NCBI GenBank assembly: GCA_013377075.1
Contig: JACABD010000007.1
Location: forward strand, 53,893 to 94,143
Origin: Geobacteraceae bacterium
GTDB lineage: Bacteria; Desulfobacterota; Desulfuromonadia; Geobacterales; DSM-12255
Length of the DNA stretch: 40,251 nucleotides
Direction of reading: 5' to 3'
Shown here in pieces: positions 1 through 8,341 of this stretch. Under the pieces are notes generated by a model. It saw only the letters and a program-made list of their open reading frames with translations, searched no databases and had not been told where the DNA came from. Numbering within the stretch: the stretch's first letter is position 1; each line of letters starts with the position of its first letter. The position numbers and the translations under genes were made by a program.

Positions 1-60
1 AAATACTACGAAATGGAGCCTGAGCGCTCACTACGGCAGCCACCAACTACTGCTTTCAGG
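1..60. other. Window edge, nothing recognised
   Basis: These 60 bases lie downstream of the MFS pseudogene. I see no reading frame, terminator or repeat that can be named. Confidence 0.5.
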
Positions 61-753
61 CTAACCGTTATGAAGCCTGTCGCGCTGCAACAGCTCCGGA
101 AAAAAAAGCATCCAGAACCCAACCACAAGCAGAGTGCCGATGCCGGCAAATAGCGATATCATGGAAAGCGGCTCGCGCCTGTTTTCATGACTGGAGCTGA
201 TCTTTAGAGTGGCAATGAATGCGGCTGCACAGAAAAAGATGAGTGCGCCGCAGCCGTAGACCGTCCATGCACCGGCTATGTAGAGAAATCCTCCCAGTAC
301 CGGGCCTATGATTATGGCAATCTGGCGTACCGAGGCATTTTTTTGGCAATGGCGGCAGGGAGGGCTTCCTGTAGCACCAGTGCCGGAAGAAGAGTCTGGA
401 AAGTTGTGTATTCAAATGACCGGGCAGCCCCGAGCAGAAAGGTAATCAGTAAAATGACCCCGTTATCGGCAAGGTGCAGATAGCTGAAGAGCGCCAGCGC
501 AAGGAGCACCACAGCTTCAACGGACTGGGCAAGGACAACGATATTACGGCGATTGTGGTGATCAGCGGCATGGCCGACATACAGAGCCAGCAGCAAGGCA
601 GGGATAAACTGCACCAACCCGACCCAAGGACAAGGGGGCTACCGGTCAGGTCATACATCTGCCAGCCAATGGCCACACCTGCCATCTGATAGGCCAGTGT
701 GGCTGAGGTGCGGGCTTAGAGATAGAGTCTGAAGCCAGCGGATCAGGTTTCAT
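61..753 (-). pseudogene. Decayed MFS transporter (EntS/MFS_3-like) with nonsense, frameshift and deletion lesions
   Basis: The remains of a major facilitator transporter can be read piecewise on the minus strand. It starts at ATG 753 (MKPDPLAS) and shifts frame before FRLYL. A TAA follows near 705, then the frame continues ARTSATLAYQMAGVAIGWQM. It shifts near 620-635 into VQFIPALLLALYVGHAADHHN (DHHNRR loop) and again near 335 into ASVRQIAIIIGPVLGG. It ends GFWMLFFPELLQRDRLHNG at the stop 61-63. Intact relatives have about 400 residues and 12 membrane segments. Here the chain jumps from the loop after segment 6 (SLFAGI) to a last-helix-like end (GTLLVVGFW), so segments 7-11 appear deleted around 140-155. 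No single continuous protein can be made. It lies 55 bases after the ubiD-like stop and was probably once its operon partner. The family is judged from the GxxADxxxRR-type loop and general resemblance. Confidence 0.8.
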
Positions 754-807
754 GGAATCAGCAGCCACTTTGCATCAAGTGGAGCGACTCTATTGCACCG
801 GGCGCCT

Positions 808-2646
808 TTAGTATAGTCCATACAAAGCCCCGCCAGGTGCTGCCAGTGCTTCTACCCTTTTGATAACTTCGGGTGTCTCGACAAGCGGAGGTGCGTGATG
901 GGGCTTGATTCGGGCATCTATGACCAGTGAGCCGCTACACCCCCAGTGCTTGGACTCGATTGAGGCACCGACACCGTACATATCCGAACCGGGATTGGAG
1001 CGGGTAAAGGTTACCCAGAGGAGGTTATCGAGGGTCTTTGCAGTGAAGTCGCTGTCATCTACGAGAACAACCAGAAGAAATCCGCTCAGGTCATTTCTTT
1101 GCTCAAAAAACCTGCAAAACTCCTCCAGATGGTGATCAACAGTATTTCTGGAAGAGCCACACGGTGGAGCTGTCATTGCGATGACACCCGGCATGCATAC
1201 ACGTGGCGCTCCGAAACCTGCGGGAAGAGCCAGATCAGTCGGCAACCCGGTTGCAAGCTCTCTTTTCTTCCCGCCTGCCGCAGCTATGACAACCTTTGAC
1301 CCCCGGTTCAGGGAGGAACCGGAATAGTCGAGTGTATCAATGGTTGTGGAGGTCTGAAAATGGAGATCGCGCCTGAAATCGACCCGCTCCAGAATGAACT
1401 GGAGGAAAGCGGAAATATCGTGAATATCGGGAGGATTGTCATTTTCGGCAGCAATGAAAAGGTACTTTGCCAAAGAGAGCTGCCCCTGGCCAAGAATGGC
1501 GTTTGCCTGGGTAAGCAGCTCCATCGGCTGACGATCAATTGCATAGGGGAGGTAGCGTTCACTGCCGATGGCCAGAAGAAGCGGATGCACGCCTGCAGCA
1601 TCAACAGCATGAACCCCCTTTACACCAGGCAGCACCGTCGGAATCAGCTCACCGGTCAGCTCGTGGATGAATGCGCCGAAGGAGGTATCCTCCTGTGGAG
1701 GGCGACCGACCGTGGTAAAAGGCCAGATTGCGCCATCCCTGTAAAAGACCTCATCCACGGCCATGACAGGAAAATCGTGGGCAAGACTGTAATAGCCAAG
1801 ATGGTCACCAAAAGGCCCCTCAGGGAGCAGCTTGCCGGTCATGATCCGCCCACAGATGCAGAAGTCAGCCTCTGCCGGAATCGGCAGCTGACCATGACGG
1901 TTCACCAGAGGGATCCGCTGCCCGCCAAGAAGACCGGCAAATGAAATCTCCGGCATCCCCTCTGGCAGCGGCATGACAGCCGCAACGGTCATTGACGGCG
2001 CGCCGCCGACAAAAATATTTACCTTGAGCTCTTCGCCACGGCTAATTGCCTCGCTGTGGTGCACGCCGATACCACGATGGATCTGGTAATGAAGTCCGAT
2101 CTCCCGGTTTTGTTCATAAGCGTTACCGGAGAGCTGAACGCGGTACATGCCCAGGTTCCCCCCCCTGAAGCCAGGTGCAGCGGGGCTTTCCGAGTAGACC
2201 TGCGGCAGGGTGATGAATGGGCCGCCATCAAGGGGCCAGGATTTCAGCCGGGGGAGCTTGTCTATGATTGTGCGATTGGCAAGGATCGGGCCGCTTGAGA
2301 CCTTCTTTGGCAAAAGGGAGATTGCCGCCGGAATAGCAGAGAGTAGTGAGAGCGGATTTTTCAGGGCTGAAGCCGGATCAATCTTCAGCCTGACGAGATT
2401 CTCAATGGCAGAAAGGGTGTCGCGAAAGATGAAACGGGTCCGCTCAAGAGTGCCAAAGAGATTGCCGAGCATGGGGAAAGCTGACCCCCTGACATTGGTA
2501 AAGAGCAACGCCGGGCCGCCTGCTTCATAAACCCGGCGCTGTATGCAGCCGATCTCTTCATCGGCGTCAACTGGAACCTCTATCCGCTTCAAACAGCCAT
2601 GCTGCTCAAGGTCGGCAACACATTCCTGTAGATTTTTATATCCCAT
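808..2646 (-). CDS. UbiD-family decarboxylase, long form (612 aa)
   Basis: UbiD-family enzymes are prenylated-FMN-dependent (de)carboxylases of aromatic or unsaturated acids, used for example in ubiquinone and menaquinone synthesis. Family hallmarks are visible: NLGMYRVQLSG followed by HYQIHRGIGVHH (cofactor and metal region), EISFAGLLGGQRIPLV, and PEGPFGDHLGYYS, which holds one of the conserved acidic residues. At 612 residues it is longer than the roughly 490-residue E. coli UbiD and resembles the long forms often annotated as menaquinone-pathway decarboxylases. Start ATG 2646 has AGGAA four to five bases upstream. It is separated by 207 bases from the HD-GYP gene and followed by the MFS pseudogene. 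Substrate is not determinable from the sequence; a role in quinone synthesis is inference from family and respiratory lifestyle. Confidence 0.88.
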   Translation of the reverse strand: MGYKNLQECVADLEQHGCLKRIEVPVDADEEIGCIQRRVYEAGGPALLFTNVRGSAFPMLGNLFGTLERTRFIFRDTLSAIENLVRLKIDPASALKNPLSLLSAIPAAISLLPKKVSSGPILANRTIIDKLPRLKSWPLDGGPFITLPQVYSESPAAPGFRGGNLGMYRVQLSGNAYEQNREIGLHYQIHRGIGVHHSEAISRGEELKVNIFVGGAPSMTVAAVMPLPEGMPEISFAGLLGGQRIPLVNRHGQLPIPAEADFCICGRIMTGKLLPEGPFGDHLGYYSLAHDFPVMAVDEVFYRDGAIWPFTTVGRPPQEDTSFGAFIHELTGELIPTVLPGVKGVHAVDAAGVHPLLLAIGSERYLPYAIDRQPMELLTQANAILGQGQLSLAKYLFIAAENDNPPDIHDISAFLQFILERVDFRRDLHFQTSTTIDTLDYSGSSLNRGSKVVIAAAGGKKRELATGLPTDLALPAGFGAPRVCMPGVIAMTAPPCGSSRNTVDHHLEEFCRFFEQRNDLSGFLLVVLVDDSDFTAKTLDNLLWVTFTRSNPGSDMYGVGASIESKHWGCSGSLVIDARIKPHHAPPLVETPEVIKRVEALAAPGGALYGLY

Positions 2647-2853
2647 AAGTTCCTGTAATTAGCTGAAGTATACTCATTATTCGGATCCGTGGCAGCAGGA
2701 GCCGTATCGAACGGAACCAGCCGGGGCCACACGTTGCCGAGCTGATGCCCTGCTTTCGTCAGGTGACTGCAGTGCATAAGAACGCGGCTTAAGTAAAAAG
2801 GTAAAGCAGAGGCGTTGCAGTGAGAGGCGGCTTCTGCTGACGCGGATCCGTAC

Positions 2854-4281
2854 TCACACAAAATATCCGGCAGTATCTACCCCGAGAGCTGTTGCATCTA
2901 TCACACCGTAGACCATCGACTCATCTGTAGTATCCATAATCGCGCCATCAATAGCCTCTCCGGCAGCCGATACGACCAGCTTCACCAACGGGATACGCAA
3001 CCCCTCTGCGCTTGATCTGTTTTCTGCCACAACCCCGACCTCACCCGAATTGAGGAGCAGCAGCGTCCCGACAGGATAGAGGCCGACAACGGAGATAAAA
3101 AGTTTGAGAAGAGCCGGATGATAGTTTTTGCCAGACTTGGAAATCATGTATCTTATGACTCTGTCAGCAGGCTTGGCATCCCTTCTGTAGACCCTCGATG
3201 AGGTAAGTGAATCAAAGTCGTCAGCAATGTTGATTATCCTGGAAAAGAGTCCGGCATTCTGATAAGGGAGCCTTGGATAACCGGAAAAGTCGTACTGCTG
3301 GTGATGTTCGAAAGTTCCGGCTATCATCCTGGCGCTTAGTGCGTCAAACTGCTTCAGCTCCAAAACAAGGCTGACCCCGTAAAGAGGATGTTTCTGAATC
3401 TCCTGCCACTCTTCGCTGGTGAAATCGGTATCCTTGCCGATAATATCCCCGGAAATCGAGACTTTACCGATATCATGGCAGAGGGCTGTCAGACCGATAT
3501 CGCAGCACCTCCCCTTGGAAAGTCCCGCCCTTAGCCCGACGACCATGGAGAGAATACAGACATTGACCGGGTGTTTGGCTGAGTAGTTGTCAAGGCATTT
3601 CAGCGTTGTCAGGGCAACAAGATCGGCAGGATCGGTGCGCATCTGATCGACCATCACCTGAACAACCCGTTTTGCCTTGGCAAGCCTGAGCGACTTCCCC
3701 TTTGCAGCTGAATCCATAATCTCATCAACCGCACTTATGGCCTGAAAATATATCCTTCTGGCCCTTGAGCGGCTGTCCATTTTTGCTTCATCATTGACAA
3801 CCGTCCGCTCGGTAACGGTCATGATCTCAAGCTCGACACGGCTGATGCCGCCGGCATTCAACAGACTTTGAAGCTCTGTAAATGCCTGTTCGCAGCCTTT
3901 TTTCTGAATCCTTTGTAGATTATAGAGAAAACCGGTGATATCGGCGGCCTGCACCCCCTGGGAAAAACAGATGCCACCCAGGAAACAGCGCTTCATCTCT
4001 TCCATGGTAAACCTGAACGCCTCGAATCCTGAAGCATCCGGTTTGAGGCGCAGATCCCCGAGGTACAGGTAGTCGTCCTTCATTCTCAGCGACGCCTCTG
4101 CATTCATCCGGTGCATCTCACGGATCAAGGCAAGGAGCTGTTCCACCGGGCCGGACAGGGCAGCGTGCCCCTCCTGATAATTCTGTACCGTCTTGAAGAG
4201 AACAAACAGCCTGGCAACTAGCCCCTTTCCCAGTTGCAACACAGCCGTTTCAAGCTGATCCTGGTTGTGGTTGGGATTCAC
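2854..4281 (-). CDS. HD-GYP-like phosphohydrolase with unknown N-terminal domain
   Basis: The protein has 475 residues. The C-terminal half is an HD-GYP domain, a family that hydrolyses cyclic di-GMP or related dinucleotides: KHPVNVCILS (237-246), LCHDIGK with H269/D270, KHPLYG (297-302) and HHQQYDFSGYP (326-336). The canonical motif is HHExxDGSGYP; here E is Q328 and G is F332, so activity may be altered. Residues 15-124 resemble residues 25-127 of the upstream HEAT protein. No membrane segment or signal peptide is seen, so it is probably cytoplasmic. The start is a GTG at 4281, one base after the TAA stop of the HEAT gene, indicating translational coupling. It is the last gene of the caspase/OmpA/HEAT/HD-GYP block. 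Domain call is sure; catalytic competence is not. Confidence 0.87.
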   Translation of the reverse strand: MNPNHNQDQLETAVLQLGKGLVARLFVLFKTVQNYQEGHAALSGPVEQLLALIREMHRMNAEASLRMKDDYLYLGDLRLKPDASGFEAFRFTMEEMKRCFLGGICFSQGVQAADITGFLYNLQRIQKKGCEQAFTELQSLLNAGGISRVELEIMTVTERTVVNDEAKMDSRSRARRIYFQAISAVDEIMDSAAKGKSLRLAKAKRVVQVMVDQMRTDPADLVALTTLKCLDNYSAKHPVNVCILSMVVGLRAGLSKGRCCDIGLTALCHDIGKVSISGDIIGKDTDFTSEEWQEIQKHPLYGVSLVLELKQFDALSARMIAGTFEHHQQYDFSGYPRLPYQNAGLFSRIINIADDFDSLTSSRVYRRDAKPADRVIRYMISKSGKNYHPALLKLFISVVGLYPVGTLLLLNSGEVGVVAENRSSAEGLRIPLVKLVVSAAGEAIDGAIMDTTDESMVYGVIDATALGVDTAGYFV

Positions 4282-4282
4282 G

Positions 4283-5998
4283 TTAGTTCTCCTGGCCTGC
4301 TAAAGCATCGGCTGGTTTCGGTTTCCCGATCCTGTCGATGGCACTGATAAGAACATCGTGATGCTCCCTGGTCTTTGACTTGAGCGCCTCACTGAGCATC
4401 TTCAGAGGCTCATCACCCGGTATCTTCGGCAAGGCGGCAGCGGCACAGATGACCGCATCCCTTTCCCTCGCCCGCTGGAAATGAAATTTCTTTGTCAGCA
4501 TTGTCTTGAAAACCGGCAGGGTCTTTTCTGCCCCGATATCGGCTATCGCCTCGTAAACCGCCTTTTTAACCGCAATATCCATATCTTCGAACACTTCTGA
4601 AGCGACAAAATCAAGGAGCGGATTCAGAGCTATATGAAGCCTTGCTCTCCCCATGAGCTGAACGGCCATGATCCTCATTGATGGGGTCTCGTCCCTTAGA
4701 AATCGCAGAATATAAGGTTTTGCCTTTGGATCCGGCACTGACAGCAGGTATCTGAGAACCTCTTTCCTTACCCTGATCTCCCGGTGTGTGATAAGAGCTA
4801 CAACCTGATCCAGAAGGTCCGTACTCCTGATCTGGGAGAGAAGAAAGACCATGTTCCTGACAACAAACCACCTTGAATCCTTGAGAAAGGGGAGAAGTAT
4901 CTGGGGCCGTTCCCTTGCAAAATCAGCAGTCGTATCAAGAAGAACCTTGCGCATCTTCATATTCTCAACCTGACCAAGAAGCTGGCAAAGTGCTGCCGGG
5001 GTACTCCTGCCGATCAGTATCGAGAGCGACTTAAGCTCATCCGGAGAAATAACACTTCCTGTATCAATGGCACTGGAAAACCCTTTAAGAACATCATCGC
5101 TCCACAATCTGCCAAGGGCCAGCAAAAGTTCCTGTTTTCTGGTTTCGGAAGGTTCGGTTGCAGTCCCCCTTCTCTGGAGAAAGGCAAACATTTTCAGAGC
5201 CACCCTGCTCTCTCCTGAGACAAAAAGATTTCCGGCCAGCTTCAGATAGATATTGAGGAACTTGGTAAAGAGTTCATCTTCGGCAACTCCGGAAACTATT
5301 GCAGAGAGGATTCTGGCAGTGGCTTCCAAAGGCTGGAACTGCTCCTCAGCCTCCACAAGACCCTTCAGAGCGGCAGCATCATCTTCAGAAAGGGTAATGA
5401 GGTGATCCGGGATATCGGCAAGCCCGACCGCATTGGTAGCAAGCTCCCTAAGCTGTGAGGAGGTGAGATTTGCCAGTGGAGATGAACCGGGGAGATGTTC
5501 ATCGATCTGCCGGTCTATTTCGTGGTAATCCTCTTCAAGAATGTAGGCAAAGTGCGGAAGCCCCACGTCCCAGAAGCGGGTGACGATGTCGTCATCAAGG
5601 GAGGAGGAGCTGTTCATATTGACAATGTCGAGGAACTCTTTCAGCTCCCAATCACACAACCCCTTTTTGAAAATAACCGACCTGATCCCGTCAGAGTACA
5701 TCCTGAAAGCAATGCTATCCTTTGGATCGGAGTTTTCGTAAACCTGGTGTCCCTTGTATTTCAGTTCAAACCTGTCCACATCGAGCCGGTACTGACCGTA
5801 CTGATCAAGCATGGCAGAAACCTTTTCGGAGAGATCCTGGAAAAACTTCTCAAGAACAGAATTATTGGCCTGATACATCCTGAGACCCTTGGTGGTTTTC
5901 ACCATTGCAAGCATGACATCGGTTGCAAGGGAAACTTCAGACCTGCTTACCTCGTCAGGCGGTGGGGCTTCGTCTGTCATATCAATGTTATCGGCCAT
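4283..5998 (-). CDS. HEAT-repeat scaffold-like protein sharing an N-terminal domain with the HD-GYP protein
   Basis: This 571-residue soluble protein has no signal peptide. From about residue 340 to 560 it consists of helical pairs typical of HEAT/PBS-lyase repeats (for example PFLKDSRWFVVRNMVFLLSQI, VVALITHREIRVRKEVLRYL, ILRFLRDETPSMRIMAVQLM), which serve as protein-binding scaffolds. Residues 25-127 form a separate domain, starting KTTKGLRMYQANN and ending WELKEFLDIV. It can be aligned by eye with residues 15-124 of the downstream HD-GYP protein (KTVQNYQEGH ... DITGFLYNL). The start ATG 5998 has GGAGCG just upstream. It follows the OmpA lipoprotein gene by 38 bases and precedes the HD-GYP gene by one base. 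Role unknown; a scaffold presenting the HD-GYP partner is inference. Confidence 0.82.
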   Translation of the reverse strand: MADNIDMTDEAPPPDEVSRSEVSLATDVMLAMVKTTKGLRMYQANNSVLEKFFQDLSEKVSAMLDQYGQYRLDVDRFELKYKGHQVYENSDPKDSIAFRMYSDGIRSVIFKKGLCDWELKEFLDIVNMNSSSSLDDDIVTRFWDVGLPHFAYILEEDYHEIDRQIDEHLPGSSPLANLTSSQLRELATNAVGLADIPDHLITLSEDDAAALKGLVEAEEQFQPLEATARILSAIVSGVAEDELFTKFLNIYLKLAGNLFVSGESRVALKMFAFLQRRGTATEPSETRKQELLLALGRLWSDDVLKGFSSAIDTGSVISPDELKSLSILIGRSTPAALCQLLGQVENMKMRKVLLDTTADFARERPQILLPFLKDSRWFVVRNMVFLLSQIRSTDLLDQVVALITHREIRVRKEVLRYLLSVPDPKAKPYILRFLRDETPSMRIMAVQLMGRARLHIALNPLLDFVASEVFEDMDIAVKKAVYEAIADIGAEKTLPVFKTMLTKKFHFQRARERDAVICAAAALPKIPGDEPLKMLSEALKSKTREHHDVLISAIDRIGKPKPADALAGQEN

Positions 5999-6036
5999 GT
6001 CGCTCCATTTTTAAGCAAATAACGGGCTCAATCACT

Positions 6037-7212
6037 CTACTTGACAACATCATGCACAGTTGTGCTGAATATCTGGCAGATTCTGCGTTGCGGATTGGTG
6101 GCCTGTGCCGTCATCTGAACCCCTGGAGGGGGCTCTTCACCCTTGCCAACCACCTTGCCCGCGTGGATCACAACCTTACTACCGTACGAGGCAAGTTTCT
6201 GGGTCAGGGCCCGATTAAGACAGTCACTGACACTTTTTGCCCGCAGCTCGGAGAGGCGCTGATTCAGGAGTGCTCTTTTTTTCAGATTGCCGCCATCGCT
6301 TAAGAATCCGGATGAATCGGTATAACCATAAACGTCCACCTGCAGGATCAGCGGTTTGTCCGGGAAAAGAATCAGACTGCTGTCGATATTGGCCACAATT
6401 TTCTCGGCAAATTTTTCCAGCGCAGCTTTACCGTCCTGAGCAAGGTCGTACTTCCCCATGGCAAAGGAGATATCGGACTGAAGCTTTTCCTGCTGGCTGC
6501 TTTTTATATCCTCTTCGTAAACCTTCAGATCGCTTGTGATGCTTGCCGCCTTGACAAGGGACATCTGCTCCAGCCCCTTCTCGTCGTTCTGGACATCGTT
6601 GGCGAACTGAAGGATTTCATCCAGTCTTGGCAATATCTTCTTCAAAGGAGTTGCGGGGTTTTCCTCCTGTTTCCTTACAATCTCCTCTTTCATCACCTTG
6701 ACCGAGCTGGTAATCCCCTGAAGAATGACCCGCTTCGAAGAGGTGATGCTGTCCTTTGCAGCAGATATGGCTCGCTGATACTGCTGCTCGGCAAGCTGCT
6801 TTTCAGCCTCATCAAACTTCTGAACCGAACTTGCAATATCAGGAGAGCTACTCCCGGAAGAGGCCGATCTCTTCACAGTATCCTGATATTCTCTTGCCTC
6901 ATCGATCAACCTCTTGGCATCAAGATACAAAAGCACCCGTTTGGAAGCATCAATGCTGTCCCGCGCCGATTCAACTGCACGGGGGAACAACAGGAATTTC
7001 ATGGACTTCTCTGCTTCACTGATTTTTGATTTAATCAAAGGGACATCCGGAGTGGCATTTTCAGTTATGCCTGTCCGGCTTACATCTTCCTGATACTGCA
7101 TGGCCTCATTAATAGCCCGTTTTGCATCAAAGATAGTCGGACCGCAACCGGCAGATAATAGTAGTGTCACAAACAGCAATAGCGCTTTTACAATTCTTAC
7201 CGACAATCTCAT
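6037..7212 (-). CDS. OmpA-family lipoprotein with duplicated helical repeat
   Basis: The 391-residue protein begins with a lipoprotein signal (LLLFVTLLLSAGC, C23 the likely lipidated residue). Two copies of a helical unit follow, residues 28-94 (DAKRAINEAMQYQ ... ASKRVLL) and 98-164 (DAKRLIDEAREYQ ... SSKRVIL). A coiled region leads to an OmpA-like peptidoglycan-binding domain in the last 140 residues (DVYGYTDSSG, RLSELRAKSVSDCL, GKGEEPP, NPQRRICQIF). The usual arrangement is lipid anchoring in the outer membrane with the OmpA domain bound to peptidoglycan. AAGGAG lies eight bases before ATG 7212. The gene starts 19 bases after the caspase-like gene, so both are likely on one message. Similar helical repeats are often seen in envelope lipoproteins of this group; precise function unknown. 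Confidence 0.85.
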   Translation of the reverse strand: MRLSVRIVKALLLFVTLLLSAGCGPTIFDAKRAINEAMQYQEDVSRTGITENATPDVPLIKSKISEAEKSMKFLLFPRAVESARDSIDASKRVLLYLDAKRLIDEAREYQDTVKRSASSGSSSPDIASSVQKFDEAEKQLAEQQYQRAISAAKDSITSSKRVILQGITSSVKVMKEEIVRKQEENPATPLKKILPRLDEILQFANDVQNDEKGLEQMSLVKAASITSDLKVYEEDIKSSQQEKLQSDISFAMGKYDLAQDGKAALEKFAEKIVANIDSSLILFPDKPLILQVDVYGYTDSSGFLSDGGNLKKRALLNQRLSELRAKSVSDCLNRALTQKLASYGSKVVIHAGKVVGKGEEPPPGVQMTAQATNPQRRICQIFSTTVHDVVK

Positions 7213-7231
7213 AACTCACTCCTTACTGCGG

Positions 7232-8341
7232 TTATCTGTTCAATTCACAGAACGACTCTTCATACTTTTGCCTTGTTTTGGCAGTATTGCTCTGCATCTG
7301 CCGAAGAGACTCATCTTGATTTAACAGATACTGTTCCTGTAGCAGCGCTTCAATACCCTTGAAATCACAGACTATTTTTTTAAGTACCAAAGCAGCTTCG
7401 GAGCCGCCTGACCGCCCCTTTTTCTTAAGAGTATCATAACTGACCAGATCCTTCTTTGACGAGGAGAGCAGCTCCTCTAGTGTCCTGCTGTCAGCAAGGC
7501 ATTCAATCGAGCATCTATCCATCTTTTTGACCGTTGTGAAATAAAAATCCCCCCGCAAAGAGGTTGACTCCCAGGGAATCTGCCTGTTGCCGGTCTCTGT
7601 AATGACATCATTACGAACATGTTTGAATACCTGTTCAATGGTCAGGCCGGGTATTGTCAGCGCCTTTAACAAATGCTTTGTATAGACGCCGTTTTTATCC
7701 TTGCCATCAGCCGCCACTGACTCCGGCGCAGTTGCATAGGCGACAATGGTTCCGGTAGGCGCGTCCATCCGGGCAAGGCCGCCCCGTGAAGAGCGGAAGC
7801 TTCTGGCAAACGGGTTGTCACGGCAGGCGTCGAGAATAACGATATTTACCGGATTCCCGGCATCTTCCATCTTCCCCAGAACCCGGGCGATATCGATGGA
7901 TTCGTGCTCGATATCAGATTCACTCTCAATGCGGGCGCCGATCGGAATCAGGTAGTTCCTGCCGTTTACCTGCATGCCATGCCCGGCATAGTAAAAAAGA
8001 CCTACGCCACCGTTGCGCAGCTTCTGGTAAAAGGCTCTTATCGCCTCATCCATACTGCGGCGGGAAGCATCCTCTTCATAGATTACCTGAAAACCGAGTT
8101 TTTTCAATGCCATGGAAATGTCCCGGGCATCATTTACCGGGTTTTTCAGAGGCGAGTTAGCGTAATTGCTATTGCCGATAACAAGGGCAAGGCGGCTTTC
8201 ATCTGCAGTGCTTTTGATAGTTATTGATCTGTCATTCGCTGATGCCGTTGACACCAGCAGAAAGAAGATAGCATATGCAAAAGCAGACAGTGGGGCCTGT
8301 AGCAGGTATTTGGAATGAAAACATTTACAGAGAATAATCAT
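7232..8341 (-). CDS. Secreted caspase-like (peptidase C14) protein
   Basis: This 369-residue protein has a signal peptide (hydrophobic AFAYAIFFLLVSTASA, probable cleavage before NDR). A caspase/metacaspase p20-like domain follows: RLALVIGNSNY, LFYYAGHGMQ with catalytic His121, and VNIVILDACRDNPF with catalytic Cys173, then the family segment TGTIVAYATAPESVAADG. The last 110 residues are helical, polar and unassigned. I chose ATG 8341 rather than the upstream in-frame codon at 8395. It overlaps the permease TGA by one base (TGATG) and puts the signal peptide near the N terminus. Prokaryotic members cleave after basic residues or act in stress and signalling. Export suggests action in the periplasm, next to the OmpA lipoprotein encoded 19 bases downstream. 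Substrate unknown. Confidence 0.87.
   Translation of the reverse strand: MIILCKCFHSKYLLQAPLSAFAYAIFFLLVSTASANDRSITIKSTADESRLALVIGNSNYANSPLKNPVNDARDISMALKKLGFQVIYEEDASRRSMDEAIRAFYQKLRNGGVGLFYYAGHGMQVNGRNYLIPIGARIESESDIEHESIDIARVLGKMEDAGNPVNIVILDACRDNPFARSFRSSRGGLARMDAPTGTIVAYATAPESVAADGKDKNGVYTKHLLKALTIPGLTIEQVFKHVRNDVITETGNRQIPWESTSLRGDFYFTTVKKMDRCSIECLADSRTLEELLSSSKKDLVSYDTLKKKGRSGGSEAALVLKKIVCDFKGIEALLQEQYLLNQDESLRQMQSNTAKTRQKYEESFCELNR

Noticed and set aside
1360-1944. Long 194-codon plus-strand frame inside the ubiD-like gene
   Set aside because: It is antisense to a clearly conserved UbiD-family protein and has no recognisable sequence of its own.
2589-2861. 90-codon minus-strand frame between the ubiD-like and HD-GYP genes
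   Set aside because: It runs into the ubiD-like start in another frame and shows no motif or Shine-Dalgarno.
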